5,827 bases of DNA from NCBI GenBank assembly GCA_020861205.1, contig JAJBSY010000234.1, positions 1 through 5,827 of the forward strand, given 5' to 3'. Positions 1 to 5,670 of the stretch are shown piece after piece (position 1 is the first letter of the stretch; the number at the start of each line of letters is the position of its first letter). The stretch comes from Deltaproteobacteria bacterium. Lineage in GTDB: Bacteria > Desulfobacterota > Desulfovibrionia > Desulfovibrionales > Desulfovibrionaceae. Under the pieces are notes generated by a model. The model worked only from the letters and a program-made list of their open reading frames with translations, was not told the origin of the DNA and ran no database searches. The position numbers and the translations under genes are program-made.

Positions 1-6
1 CGCATC

Positions 7-46
7 AAAACTCAAGCGCGCCGCGTTACGCGGCGCGCTTCGTTTT
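7..46 (+). terminator. Intrinsic terminator of an upstream unit
   Basis: A 12-bp perfect stem, AAGCGCGCCGCG (14-25) pairing with CGCGGCGCGCTT (29-40), closes on a 3-nt TTA loop and is followed by CGTTTT (41-46). The AAAAC at 7-11 can also pair with GTTTT at 42-46 across a small internal loop, so the hairpin could work in either direction. The T-run is on the + strand side and no gene starts before it here. It most likely ends a + strand transcript from left of the window, whose gene is not visible. Confidence 0.75.
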
Positions 47-65
47 ACCGGGGGCGGGGCGGACG

Positions 66-96
66 TTGACAAGGCCCTCGCCGCATGGCATCAAAT
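66..96 (+). promoter_or_regulatory. Candidate sigma-70 promoter for the glycerate kinase gene
   Basis: A perfect -35 hexamer TTGACA lies at 66-71. The best -10-like match is TCAAAT at 91-96 (4 of 6 to TATAAT), but the spacer is then 19 bp; at the ideal 17 bp the sequence is the poorer CATCAA. The position fits, just after an upstream terminator and about 60 nt before the glycerate kinase start. The -35 is convincing and the -10 is weak. Confidence 0.4.
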
Positions 97-97
97 C

Positions 98-117
98 GCA
101 AGGGCGGCCTTGCGGCC
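98..117 (+). other. Small leader hairpin before the glycerate kinase gene
   Basis: GCAAGG (98-103) and CCTTGC (108-113) form a 6-bp stem with a GCGG loop. An alternative stem, GGCC (106-109) with GGCC (114-117), overlaps it. A T-rich stretch (118-129) follows, so it weakly resembles an attenuator in the 5' leader. No regulatory function can be assigned, and in GC-rich DNA it may be chance. Confidence 0.25.
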
Positions 118-157
118 GTTTGTCTTTATTGCACAACCACAAACGCCGGGAGCCACC

Positions 158-1306
158 ATGCACATCCTGATCGCGCCGGATTCATACAAGGGGAGCCTTA
201 CCGCACTGGAAGTCGCCGAGGCCATGGAAGCGGGCGCGAAACGCGTCTTCCCGGAGGCGACCTTTGACCTCGTGCCCATCGCCGACGGCGGCGAAGGCAC
301 GGTGGACGCCCTTGTGGCGGCCACAAACGGCGAATTGCGGGAAACCAGGGTCAAAGGCCCGATGCGCAAACCGGTCAACGCCAAGTGGGGCATACTCGGT
401 GACGGGAAAACGGCGGTGATCGAAATGGCCACTGCCTCGGGACTGCCCCTGCTCGCCCCCGACGAGCGCGACGCCTTGAACGCCTGCACCTGCGGGACGG
501 GAGAACTCGTGCGGGCCGCGCTGGATGCGGGCGTTGCCACCATCATCCTCGGCATCGGCGGCAGCGCCACCAACGACGGCGGCATGGGCTTCGCCCGTGT
601 GCTGGGCGCCGGATTTTTCGATGCCTCGGGCAGGGAGCTTCCCCCCGGCGGGGCGGCCCTCGCGGACCTGGCGTCCATTGATCTCTCCGGCCTGGACCCG
701 CGCCTGGCCGACGTGGAAATCCGTGTCGCCTGCGACGTGGATAATCCCCTTTGCGGCCCGCGGGGAGCGGCGGCCGTCTTCGGCCCCCAAAAAGGTGCGT
801 CCCCGGCGCAGGTGGAACAGCTTGACGCCGCCCTCGGCGTCTTCGCGAAGGTCGCCGCCCAAGCCACCGGCAAAACGGCGGTTGCCGAAACGCCCGGCGC
901 CGGAGCGGCGGGCGGCCTCGGGGCCGGCCTCCTCTATTTCACCGGCGCGACGCTCATGCCGGGCGTCAGCCTGGTGCTCGAGGCCGTCAACTTCGATGAG
1001 CGCGTGCGCAAGGCGGATCTCGTCTTTACCGGCGAAGGCCGCACGGACTTCCAGACGGCATACGGCAAGGCTCCGGCGGGCGTGGCCCGGGCCGCGAAAA
1101 AATATTCCCTGCCGGTGGTCTGCCTTTCGGGCGGCATCGGCAAGGGGGCCGACGACGTGCTGGCCCAGGGCATCGACGCGGTGTTCTCCATCGCTCCGGG
1201 TCCCATTTCCCTGCAGGAGTGCCTGGACAACGGCGAGCCCCTGCTCCGGGACGCCGCCGAACGGGTCTGCCGGCTTGCCAGGGCCTCGGCCGGGCTCAAG
1301 GCATAA
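158..1306 (+). CDS. Glycerate kinase (GarK/GlxK family)
   Basis: This encodes a 382-residue cytoplasmic kinase that phosphorylates D-glycerate with ATP. The GarK/GlxK family (Pfam Gly_kinase) mostly yields 2-phosphoglycerate, feeding glycerate from glyoxylate, sugar-acid or serine breakdown into glycolysis. Family motifs appear in order: APDSYKGSLTA (residues 6-16; usually PDSFKGS), PIADGGEGT (40-48), GIGGSATNDGG (132-142), CDVDNPLCG (192-200) with VFGPQKGA (207-214), GAAGGLGAG (249-257) and TGEGRTDFQT (291-300). Length is normal for the family and nothing is interrupted. The ATG at 158 is preferred over an in-frame start at 110 because GGGAG (148-152) sits 5 nt upstream and the protein then opens with the usual MHILIAPDS. 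The lapG-like gene follows after 51 nt without a clear terminator, so an operon is likely although no functional link is obvious. The family is certain; whether it corresponds to garK or glxK cannot be told. Confidence 0.95.
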   Translation: MHILIAPDSYKGSLTALEVAEAMEAGAKRVFPEATFDLVPIADGGEGTVDALVAATNGELRETRVKGPMRKPVNAKWGILGDGKTAVIEMATASGLPLLAPDERDALNACTCGTGELVRAALDAGVATIILGIGGSATNDGGMGFARVLGAGFFDASGRELPPGGAALADLASIDLSGLDPRLADVEIRVACDVDNPLCGPRGAAAVFGPQKGASPAQVEQLDAALGVFAKVAAQATGKTAVAETPGAGAAGGLGAGLLYFTGATLMPGVSLVLEAVNFDERVRKADLVFTGEGRTDFQTAYGKAPAGVARAAKKYSLPVVCLSGGIGKGADDVLAQGIDAVFSIAPGPISLQECLDNGEPLLRDAAERVCRLARASAGLKA

Positions 1307-1357
1307 AGGAATGAGTGGCGTTTTGCGGCCTCATCCCGCCATCCCGCGCGGTAAACC

Positions 1358-2038
1358 ATGAAACGCGTCCTGCTGTTCGCCCTCTGTTGCGTTTTGCTCT
1401 GCGCCGCGACCGGCCGGGCCGCCACGGGGGTTTTCCGGCAGACGGAACGCACCGCCACCGTTCGTGACCCCTGGCACCGGAAAATTCAGCCGCTCTGGCA
1501 GCGCGTCCTGGAAGCGGAAAAAAGGACGCCGGGATTTACGCGGGAGGGCGATTCTTTCGGGCCGGTCGATCACGATACCTGGAAAAATCTCGTCGCCTAC
1601 GCCAAGGGCAAGCCGGAAACGGAGGTATTGCGGGCGGTCAACGGCTACTTCAACCAATGGCTGCCCAAAAACGACCAGGATACCTGGAACAGCCCGGAAT
1701 ACTGGGCATCCCCCAGGGAGTTCATCCGCCAGCGCGGCGGAGACTGCGAGGATTACGCCATCGCCAAGTATTTCGCCCTGCGCTTTCTCGGCATCGGGGC
1801 GGACAGGATGCGCCTCGTCGTGGTCCGCCGCAAAGATGAAAACGGCGCCCTCCAGGCGCAACTGCACGCCGTTCTGGCCGTGCGCGCGAACAACGGCTGG
1901 TTCATTCTCGACAACAATGCCCGGCCGGGAAACAATATCTTTCCCGACACCCAATACCGGGGCCGGTTCGACCCTCTTTATTCCGTCAACGAGAACGGGG
2001 CCTGGGTCCATGGATCGCAGGCGGCGGCCCGGCCGTAG
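1358..2038 (+). CDS. lapG: LapG-type periplasmic cysteine protease (transglutaminase-like, BTLCP/DUF920)
   Basis: The 226-residue product has an N-terminal signal peptide (residues 1-21: MKR, a hydrophobic core, probable cleavage after GRA), so it should act in the periplasm. The core matches the bacterial transglutaminase-like cysteine proteinase family. WASPREFIRQRGGDCEDYA (116-134) carries the likely nucleophile Cys130, His170 lies in LHAVLAV, and Asp185 in FILDNN; together they form a Cys-His-Asp triad. Acidic residues 129, 131 and 132 flank the Cys, where LapG proteins bind calcium. In Pseudomonas and Legionella LapG releases large surface adhesins by cutting their N-terminal retention module, and the c-di-GMP receptor LapD restrains it. 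Neither LapD nor an adhesin is in this window. The ATG at 1358 is the first possible in-frame start, because a TAA lies at 1352-1354. It has no good Shine-Dalgarno sequence, so translation may be coupled to upstream reading. The family is secure; an adhesin substrate is inferred. Confidence 0.9.
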   Translation: MKRVLLFALCCVLLCAATGRAATGVFRQTERTATVRDPWHRKIQPLWQRVLEAEKRTPGFTREGDSFGPVDHDTWKNLVAYAKGKPETEVLRAVNGYFNQWLPKNDQDTWNSPEYWASPREFIRQRGGDCEDYAIAKYFALRFLGIGADRMRLVVVRRKDENGALQAQLHAVLAVRANNGWFILDNNARPGNNIFPDTQYRGRFDPLYSVNENGAWVHGSQAAARP

Positions 2039-2078
2039 CGCACCAAAAAACCCGCCGGACGGCGGGTTTTTTGGTGCG
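2039..2078. terminator. Bidirectional intrinsic terminator between convergent lapG and cheV
   Basis: An 18-bp perfect stem pairs 2039-2056 with 2061-2078 around a GGAC loop (2057-2060). Its GC core CCCGCC/GGCGGG is flanked by six A on the left (2045-2050) and six T on the right (2067-2072), so either strand gives a GC stem followed by a U-run. It begins directly after the lapG stop codon and lies 16 nt beyond the cheV stop, placing it to end both converging transcripts. Confidence 0.92.
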
Positions 2079-2094
2079 GCTTACCCGTTCCGGG

Positions 2095-3066
2095 TTATCC
2101 GGCTTGTTCCTCAAGCACGCTCTTGGCCTTGCCGGTGGTGATGAGTTCCAGAACCTTTTCGCTCAAGACCTGCAAATCCGGCTTGGCGAACTGGGCGTCC
2201 GCGCCGACGGATTCGCCCTTGTGTTCCAGCCGGTCCGTAATCAGGGAAGAGAACAGCGCGACCGGCAACGATTTAAGGAAAGCGTCCTCCTTGATTTTCC
2301 GGCACAGGGTCAAACCGTCCATCCGGGGCATTTCGATATCCGTGATAACCGCCTGCACCCGCTCCCGGACCGGCGTACCGCCCTGCTCTTCCTCACGGCG
2401 GTACCGGGACAGAATCTCCCAGGCTTCCTCGCCGTTCGGGGCCTGGAGGATCTTGAAGCGCCCGCTCTCCTCCATCAGACGTTTCACCAGGTTGCGCACG
2501 TTGCCAGAGTCGTCGGCATGGAGAACGTTATAAATGGTTCCGGCCCCGCTTTCGTCATGGAGCGAACCGCTCAGCCGGATGGACAGCGCCGGGTCGAGCT
2601 CGCCCACGATGGCTTCCATGTCCAGGATAAACACAACCCGGCCCTCCAGCCGCACAACACCGGTAATGGCGTTGCGGCTCACGTTCTGGAGGAAATTGCC
2701 GGGAGCCTCGACCTCCTGCCAGCTCAGGCGGTGAATCCTGTTCACGCCGGAAACCAGAAAGCCGGTTATGATGTTGTTGAATTCCGTCACGATAATCTTG
2801 GGTTCCTGGGAAACCTCGCGCTTTTTCCCGAGGTACAGGGCGAGGTCCACCAGCGGGACCACCCGGCCGTCCCGATGCGGGAAGGCCCCGAGTACCGCGG
2901 GGTGCCGCATCTGGGGCATGGCGGTCACGGGCTGTTCCCTGATGATTTCCAGCACCTTGGCCACGTTGACGCCGTAGTGGCCGCGATAGCCTTCCTCATC
3001 AAGATAGAACTCAACGACTTCAAGCTCGTTGGTTCCGGCATCCAGCAAAATATTGGTTTGTGACAT
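2095..3066 (-). CDS. cheV: Chemotaxis protein CheV (CheW-like domain plus receiver domain)
   Basis: The product is a 323-residue cytoplasmic chemotaxis coupling protein. Residues about 13-160 form a CheW-like domain that links chemoreceptors to the CheA kinase; typical stretches are YGVNVAKVLEII (31-42), RVVPLVDLALYLG (68-80) and GRVVFILDMEAI (142-153). Residues about 178-312 form a CheY-type receiver with the acidic pair Asp185-Asp186, phospho-acceptor Asp243 in TDIEMPRMDG, Ser273/Ser274 in the switch position and Lys295 in FAKPD, so it should be phosphorylated by CheA. CheV proteins are thought to tune adaptation or act as phosphate sinks. The start at 3066 is chosen because AGAGGTGG (complement of 3069-3076) lies just upstream and MSQTN is a usual CheV opening; a longer in-frame reading to 3204 adds 46 unrelated residues. 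It is monocistronic here, with no other che gene in the window, and converges on lapG. Confidence 0.95.
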   Translation of the reverse strand: MSQTNILLDAGTNELEVVEFYLDEEGYRGHYGVNVAKVLEIIREQPVTAMPQMRHPAVLGAFPHRDGRVVPLVDLALYLGKKREVSQEPKIIVTEFNNIITGFLVSGVNRIHRLSWQEVEAPGNFLQNVSRNAITGVVRLEGRVVFILDMEAIVGELDPALSIRLSGSLHDESGAGTIYNVLHADDSGNVRNLVKRLMEESGRFKILQAPNGEEAWEILSRYRREEEQGGTPVRERVQAVITDIEMPRMDGLTLCRKIKEDAFLKSLPVALFSSLITDRLEHKGESVGADAQFAKPDLQVLSEKVLELITTGKAKSVLEEQAG

Positions 3067-3142
3067 AGCCACCTCTGTATGCGACCGATAATTGCGAGCC
3101 TTCCCCCGGCACGATCCCGGCCGGACCATCCATGCGGCACGC

Positions 3143-3174
3143 TTGGTATGTTCATATCGACCTTGTGATACCAA
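3143..3174. repeat. Inverted repeat TTGGTAT-N18-ATACCAA near the cheV start site
   Basis: The 7-bp arms at 3143-3149 and 3168-3174 match perfectly and are separated by 18 nt. They fall at and just after the predicted cheV transcription start. They could be half-sites for a regulator or a weak stem in the cheV leader. The arms are short and no known operator is recognised. Confidence 0.3.
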
Positions 3175-3175
3175 T

Positions 3176-3204
3176 ACTATACGGCTAAAACCCATTATAT
3201 GCAA
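3176..3204 (-). promoter_or_regulatory. Candidate cheV promoter
   Basis: Read on the - strand, TTGCAT (3204 to 3199) and TATAGT (3181 to 3176) form a -35/-10 pair with a 17-bp spacer; the -10 matches 5 of 6. This would give a cheV leader of about 100 nt. An overlapping perfect TATAAT (3199 to 3194) is an alternative -10 but has a poor -35 (TCCGGA at 3222 to 3217). The region is much richer in AT than its surroundings, as expected of a promoter. Confidence 0.5.
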
Positions 3205-3370
3205 AAAAATCCTTTTTCCGGACTAAAACACACCGCATCAACCCGCCGCCGGGCAAAGAAACGAACCGCTTCCGGAGCGCGTTACACTGGAACGGCTGTG
3301 TTCCATGGGGATATCGCGTCCCGGCGCGCGGCCCGCAGGCACATTGCGCCCCTGCCCCGCCTATCCGCGC
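3205..3370. other. Non-coding spacer between divergent cheV and cobalt-operon promoters
   Basis: No convincing gene is seen in this part of the 665-nt gap between the cheV and cbiK starts. Short open frames on both strands (for example + 3199-3396 and - 3185-3442) give basic, low-complexity peptides without ribosome sites or recognisable motifs. The only structure noticed is a 6-bp hairpin, TGGAAC (3288-3293) with GTTCCA (3300-3305), of unknown meaning. The rest of the gap holds the promoters, riboswitch and terminator listed separately. Confidence 0.5.
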
Positions 3371-3399
3371 TTGACAGAGGGCCTTTCGCCGCCTAGAGA
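3371..3399 (+). promoter_or_regulatory. Sigma-70 promoter of the cobalamin-riboswitch operon
   Basis: A perfect -35 TTGACA (3371-3376) is followed after exactly 17 bp by TAGAGA (3394-3399), which keeps T1, A2 and A4 of the -10. Transcription would begin near 3406, which is where the first helix of the riboswitch starts. That agreement between two independent signals raises confidence despite the modest -10. Confidence 0.65.
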
Positions 3400-3407
3400 A
3401 ACAGGAC

Positions 3408-3581
3408 GCAGCACGGGTTCCTGTCCTTTGCGGACAGGCCAAGCGGGAATCCCGTCAAAAGCGGGAGCGGAGCCGCCGCCGTAGCCCTCGTAACGGCATG
3501 TTCCATGCGTTAAACGCGCGGCCACTGGGAAACCGGGAAGGCCGGAACGTGTGAGGGGAGCCGGAATACCGGCCCGGCTGC
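3408..3581 (+). promoter_or_regulatory. Cobalamin (B12/adenosylcobalamin) riboswitch aptamer
   Basis: The parts of a cobalamin aptamer occur in order. The closing helix P1 pairs GCAGC-a-CGGG (3408-3417) with CCCG-GCTGC (3573-3581). A hairpin CCTGTCC/GGACAGG (3420-3426 with 3432-3438) follows. The conserved AAGCGGGAATCCCG (3441-3454) leads to AAAAGCGGGAGCGG (3457-3470) and CCGCCGCCGTA (3473-3483). CCACTGGG (3522-3529) and GGGAAGGC (3535-3542) form the next conserved pair, and the B12-box-like AGCCGGAATACCGGCC (3559-3574) ends it. A variable hairpin (3491-3512) sits in the middle. Such RNAs bind cobalamin and lower expression of B12 synthesis or transport genes, which fits the downstream cobaltochelatase and ABC transporter. 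Confidence 0.92.
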
Positions 3582-3647
3582 ATGGGCAAGGGAACGAAAG
3601 GTTCCCCTATGCTTGCTTTGCGGTAACGGGCCTTTTGCCGCCAAAGC
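3580..3647 (+). promoter_or_regulatory. Two hairpins between the riboswitch aptamer and its terminator
   Basis: The first hairpin pairs GGGAAC (3590-3595) with GTTCCC (3601-3606), reinforced by GCAT (3580-3583) with ATGC (3609-3612); the outer pair shares bases with aptamer helix P1 and could compete with it. The second pairs GCTTTGCGG (3615-3623) with CCGCCAAAGC (3638-3647), with one bulged C. They lie between aptamer and terminator and probably belong to the expression platform, perhaps supplying a loop that contacts the aptamer. The base pairing is visible; the role is inferred. Confidence 0.5.
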
Positions 3648-3653
3648 CGTTCT

Positions 3654-3702
3654 GGGGACAAAATCCGGTGTCCTTCCCGTTCTCGCGGGAAGGACTCTTT
3701 TT
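3654..3702 (+). terminator. Riboswitch-controlled intrinsic terminator with candidate antiterminator
   Basis: GTCCTTCCCG (3670-3679) pairs perfectly with CGGGAAGGAC (3686-3695) across a 6-nt loop, followed by TCTTTTT (3696-3702): a clear intrinsic terminator 29 nt before the cbiK start. The upstream GGGGACA (3654-3660) can instead pair with TGTCCTT (3669-3675; five Watson-Crick and two G-U pairs), using the terminator's left arm. That makes a plausible antiterminator and implies control by premature termination rather than by hiding the ribosome site. Confidence 0.85.
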
Positions 3703-3731
3703 GTCCTTGGCCAAACGTACGGAGAAATGCG

Positions 3732-4622
3732 ATGCGTTTCCTTTCCCTCTTTCTCGCCCTGGCTGTTTACCTCCTCGTTCCCTTTTCCGCCCATGCTTCC
3801 GGCCATTCGGAAAAAGTGGAGGAACCCCGCGTGGCCATCGTGCTGGCAAGTTTCGGCAGCACGGTCAAGGAAGCGCGGGACACGGAAGCCGACTTCGTAC
3901 TGGCCGTCCGAAAACGCTACCCCGAAACGCATGTGGTTCTCGCCAACACCGCCCGCCTGGTGATGACGAGAAACGCCGAGAAGGGGGTGCGGGTACCGTC
4001 CCTGTTCAGGGCCCTGGCGGACCTCGCCGACGAAGGATACACCCACGTAGCCGTGCAGAGCCTGCAATTGATCCCCGGCGCCGAATTCGAAGGCGTCCGC
4101 GCCGTTGCCAAGGCCCAGGAAGGATTGCCCAAAGGCCTTTCCAAGGTGAGCGTGGGCGCGCCCCTCTTCGCGTCCAACGAAGACTGCGAAAAAGCCGTGG
4201 ATGCCCTGATCGCATCCCTCCCCAAGGAACGCAAGCCCGGCGAGCCGGTGATCTTCGTCGGGCACGGCACGCACCACGGCGTCGGTGGCTTGGCATACCC
4301 CGCCTTGCAGTGGCACTTGGCCAACCGGGACGCCAAGGCCTTCGTGAGCACCATCGAGGGCACTCCCGCCCGGGATGGCACGCTTGCCCTTCTCGGCGAA
4401 CCGGCCGGAAAAAACGGCGTCATCTGGGTCGCCCCGTTGCTGGGCCTTGCCGGCGACCACGCCGTCAACGACCTGTACGGGGATGAGGACGACTCCTGGA
4501 AAAGCGTGCTGGGCAAGCAAGGCTGGCAGGTGAAAAAGGCTGCTTCCCCGCTCTTCGCCATACCGGGGATACGGGACATCTGGTTCGCCCACCTTGACAC
4601 GGCGCTTGAAGCCCTGCGGTAG
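3732..4622 (+). CDS. cbiK: Periplasmic sirohydrochlorin cobaltochelatase (CbiK-P type)
   Basis: The 296-residue product starts with a signal peptide (residues 1-22: MRF, hydrophobic core, cleavage probably after SAHA), so the enzyme should be exported. The remainder is a CbiK-family class II chelatase, which inserts Co2+ (or Fe2+ in vitro) into sirohydrochlorin in the anaerobic B12 route. Visible family features are VAIVLASFGST (34-44), VAVQSLQLIPGAEFE (106-120), the histidine cluster VGHGTHH (176-182), Glu209 in STIEG and GDHAVNDLYG (241-250) with His243; these match the metal-binding His and Glu of the family. Desulfovibrio vulgaris has a cytoplasmic CbiK and an exported, haem-binding one; this resembles the second. 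Whether the haem ligand is kept cannot be judged here. GGAG (3721-3724) lies 7 nt before the ATG. The gene is first behind the cobalamin riboswitch and ends 7 nt before the permease. The true physiological role of the exported form, cobalt or iron tetrapyrrole handling, is unsettled. Confidence 0.93.
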   Translation: MRFLSLFLALAVYLLVPFSAHASGHSEKVEEPRVAIVLASFGSTVKEARDTEADFVLAVRKRYPETHVVLANTARLVMTRNAEKGVRVPSLFRALADLADEGYTHVAVQSLQLIPGAEFEGVRAVAKAQEGLPKGLSKVSVGAPLFASNEDCEKAVDALIASLPKERKPGEPVIFVGHGTHHGVGGLAYPALQWHLANRDAKAFVSTIEGTPARDGTLALLGEPAGKNGVIWVAPLLGLAGDHAVNDLYGDEDDSWKSVLGKQGWQVKKAASPLFAIPGIRDIWFAHLDTALEALR

Positions 4623-4629
4623 GTTCCGG

Positions 4630-5670
4630 ATGAATCCCGTTCGCGCCCGGCCGTCAAGCCCTTCCCGGAAACGGTGGACGTTCCCGCTCCTCGCGGGGGG
4701 GACGTTCATCCTTTCCGTGGGCGGCGCGTGCGCGATCGGGGCATACCCCGTGGCCTTCACGGACGTTTTGCGGATACTCCTCACCGGCGGCGCGTCGCTT
4801 CCGGACGACACCGCCGTGGCCATCGTATGGAAGCTGCGTCTTTCCCGCGCGCTCCTGGCCTTTTTGGCCGGATGCGGGCTTGCCGCGTCCGGGGTGGTCT
4901 TCCAGGGCATTTTGCGCAACCCCCTGGCCGACCCCTTCACGTTGGGCGTCTCCGGTGGCGCCGCCTTCGGCGCCGCCCTCGCCATAACCCTCGGCCTCGC
5001 GGCGCCGCTTTACCCGCTGGCCGCCCTTGCCGGAGCCGGGGGGGCTCTGGCCTTCGTCCTCCTGCTCGCCACCGGCCGGGGGACCCTCCGGCGCGAAACC
5101 CTCGTCCTGGCAGGGGTTGTCGTCTCGGCCTTCCTCGCGGCCCTTATCGCGCTGGTCAAGGCGCTCGACGAGGATTCCGTGGCGGGTATCGTCTTCTGGA
5201 TCATGGGAAGCTTCCAGGGCCGCGGCTGGCATGACATGCCGCTTCTGCTGCCGGGGCTCGTCCTGGGTTCCGTCCCTGTCGTCCTGCTGGTCCGCGAGCT
5301 GGATGTCCTGTCCCTCGGCGACACGGAAGCCCGGCACCTGGGCGTCAATGTCCCGGTCACCAGGCTATGGCTGCTGCTGGGCGCAAGCGCCCTCGCCGCG
5401 TCCTGCGTGGCGGTTTCCGGCATTATCGGGTTCGTGGGCCTGGTGGTTCCCCACCTCGTCCGCCTGCTCATAGGCGGAAACCACAAACCCCTGTTGCCGG
5501 CGAGCGCCTTTGCCGGCGGCATCCTGCTGCTCTGGTCGGACGTCGCGGCCCGGTCGCTTCTGCCGGACGGCGTCGAGCTGCCGGTGGGCGTCATCACCGC
5601 GCTCCTCGGCGGCCCCTTCTTCTGCTACCTGCTCCGCCGCTCCGGGCAAAAGGAAAGGGGGCAGGCGTGA
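4630..5670 (+). CDS. FecCD/BtuC-family ABC transporter permease
   Basis: The 346-residue inner-membrane protein is the permease half of a type II importer for metal chelates or corrinoids. After a basic N-terminus (1-16) it shows about nine to ten hydrophobic segments starting at about 17-37. Family signatures are LRLSRALLAFLAG (69-81), GILRNPLADPFTLGVSGG (93-110), LSLGDTEARHLGV (227-239) before the ATPase-coupling region, GIIGFVGLVVPHLVRL (264-279) and ELPVGVITALLGGPFF (316-331), closely like BtuC and FecD. Length is typical. ATG 4630 is chosen over an upstream in-frame TTG at 4594 that would overlap cbiK; the ribosome site is weak (TAGG, formed by the cbiK stop), which suggests coupling to cbiK. 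Control by the B12 riboswitch points to corrinoid, cobalt-tetrapyrrole or related cargo, though haem or ferric siderophore cannot be excluded. No substrate-binding protein is seen in the window. Confidence 0.93.
   Translation: MNPVRARPSSPSRKRWTFPLLAGGTFILSVGGACAIGAYPVAFTDVLRILLTGGASLPDDTAVAIVWKLRLSRALLAFLAGCGLAASGVVFQGILRNPLADPFTLGVSGGAAFGAALAITLGLAAPLYPLAALAGAGGALAFVLLLATGRGTLRRETLVLAGVVVSAFLAALIALVKALDEDSVAGIVFWIMGSFQGRGWHDMPLLLPGLVLGSVPVVLLVRELDVLSLGDTEARHLGVNVPVTRLWLLLGASALAASCVAVSGIIGFVGLVVPHLVRLLIGGNHKPLLPASAFAGGILLLWSDVAARSLLPDGVELPVGVITALLGGPFFCYLLRRSGQKERGQA

Noticed and set aside
91..873. - strand open frame of 260 codons
   Set aside because: It is antisense to the glycerate kinase gene, whose motifs are unmistakable; the composition is that of a shadow frame.
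2071..3063. Long + strand open frame of 330 codons
   Set aside because: It is the exact antisense of cheV, which has clear CheW and receiver motifs. The + frame has no motif or ribosome site.
3084..3091. ACCGATAA resembling a flagellar sigma-28 -10 element on the + strand
   Set aside because: It points away from cheV and has no TAAA element at the right distance, so it cannot drive cheV and is probably chance.
3067..3204. N-terminal extension of CheV by 46 residues
   Set aside because: The extra residues do not look like CheV, they span the predicted promoter, and a strong ribosome site precedes the start at 3066.
3199..3396. Possible small gene of 65 codons upstream of the riboswitch
   Set aside because: The peptide is Arg/Ala-rich with no motif, there is no good ribosome site, and it overlaps the cheV and cbiK promoter regions.
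3420..3438. Hairpin CCTGTCC/GGACAGG as a separate terminator
   Set aside because: No T-run follows, and it fits the P2 hairpin position within the cobalamin aptamer.
3510..4985. Long - strand open frame of 491 codons
   Set aside because: It lies antisense to cbiK, the riboswitch and the start of the permease gene. Its peptide is low-complexity without family motifs, as expected of a shadow frame in GC-rich DNA.
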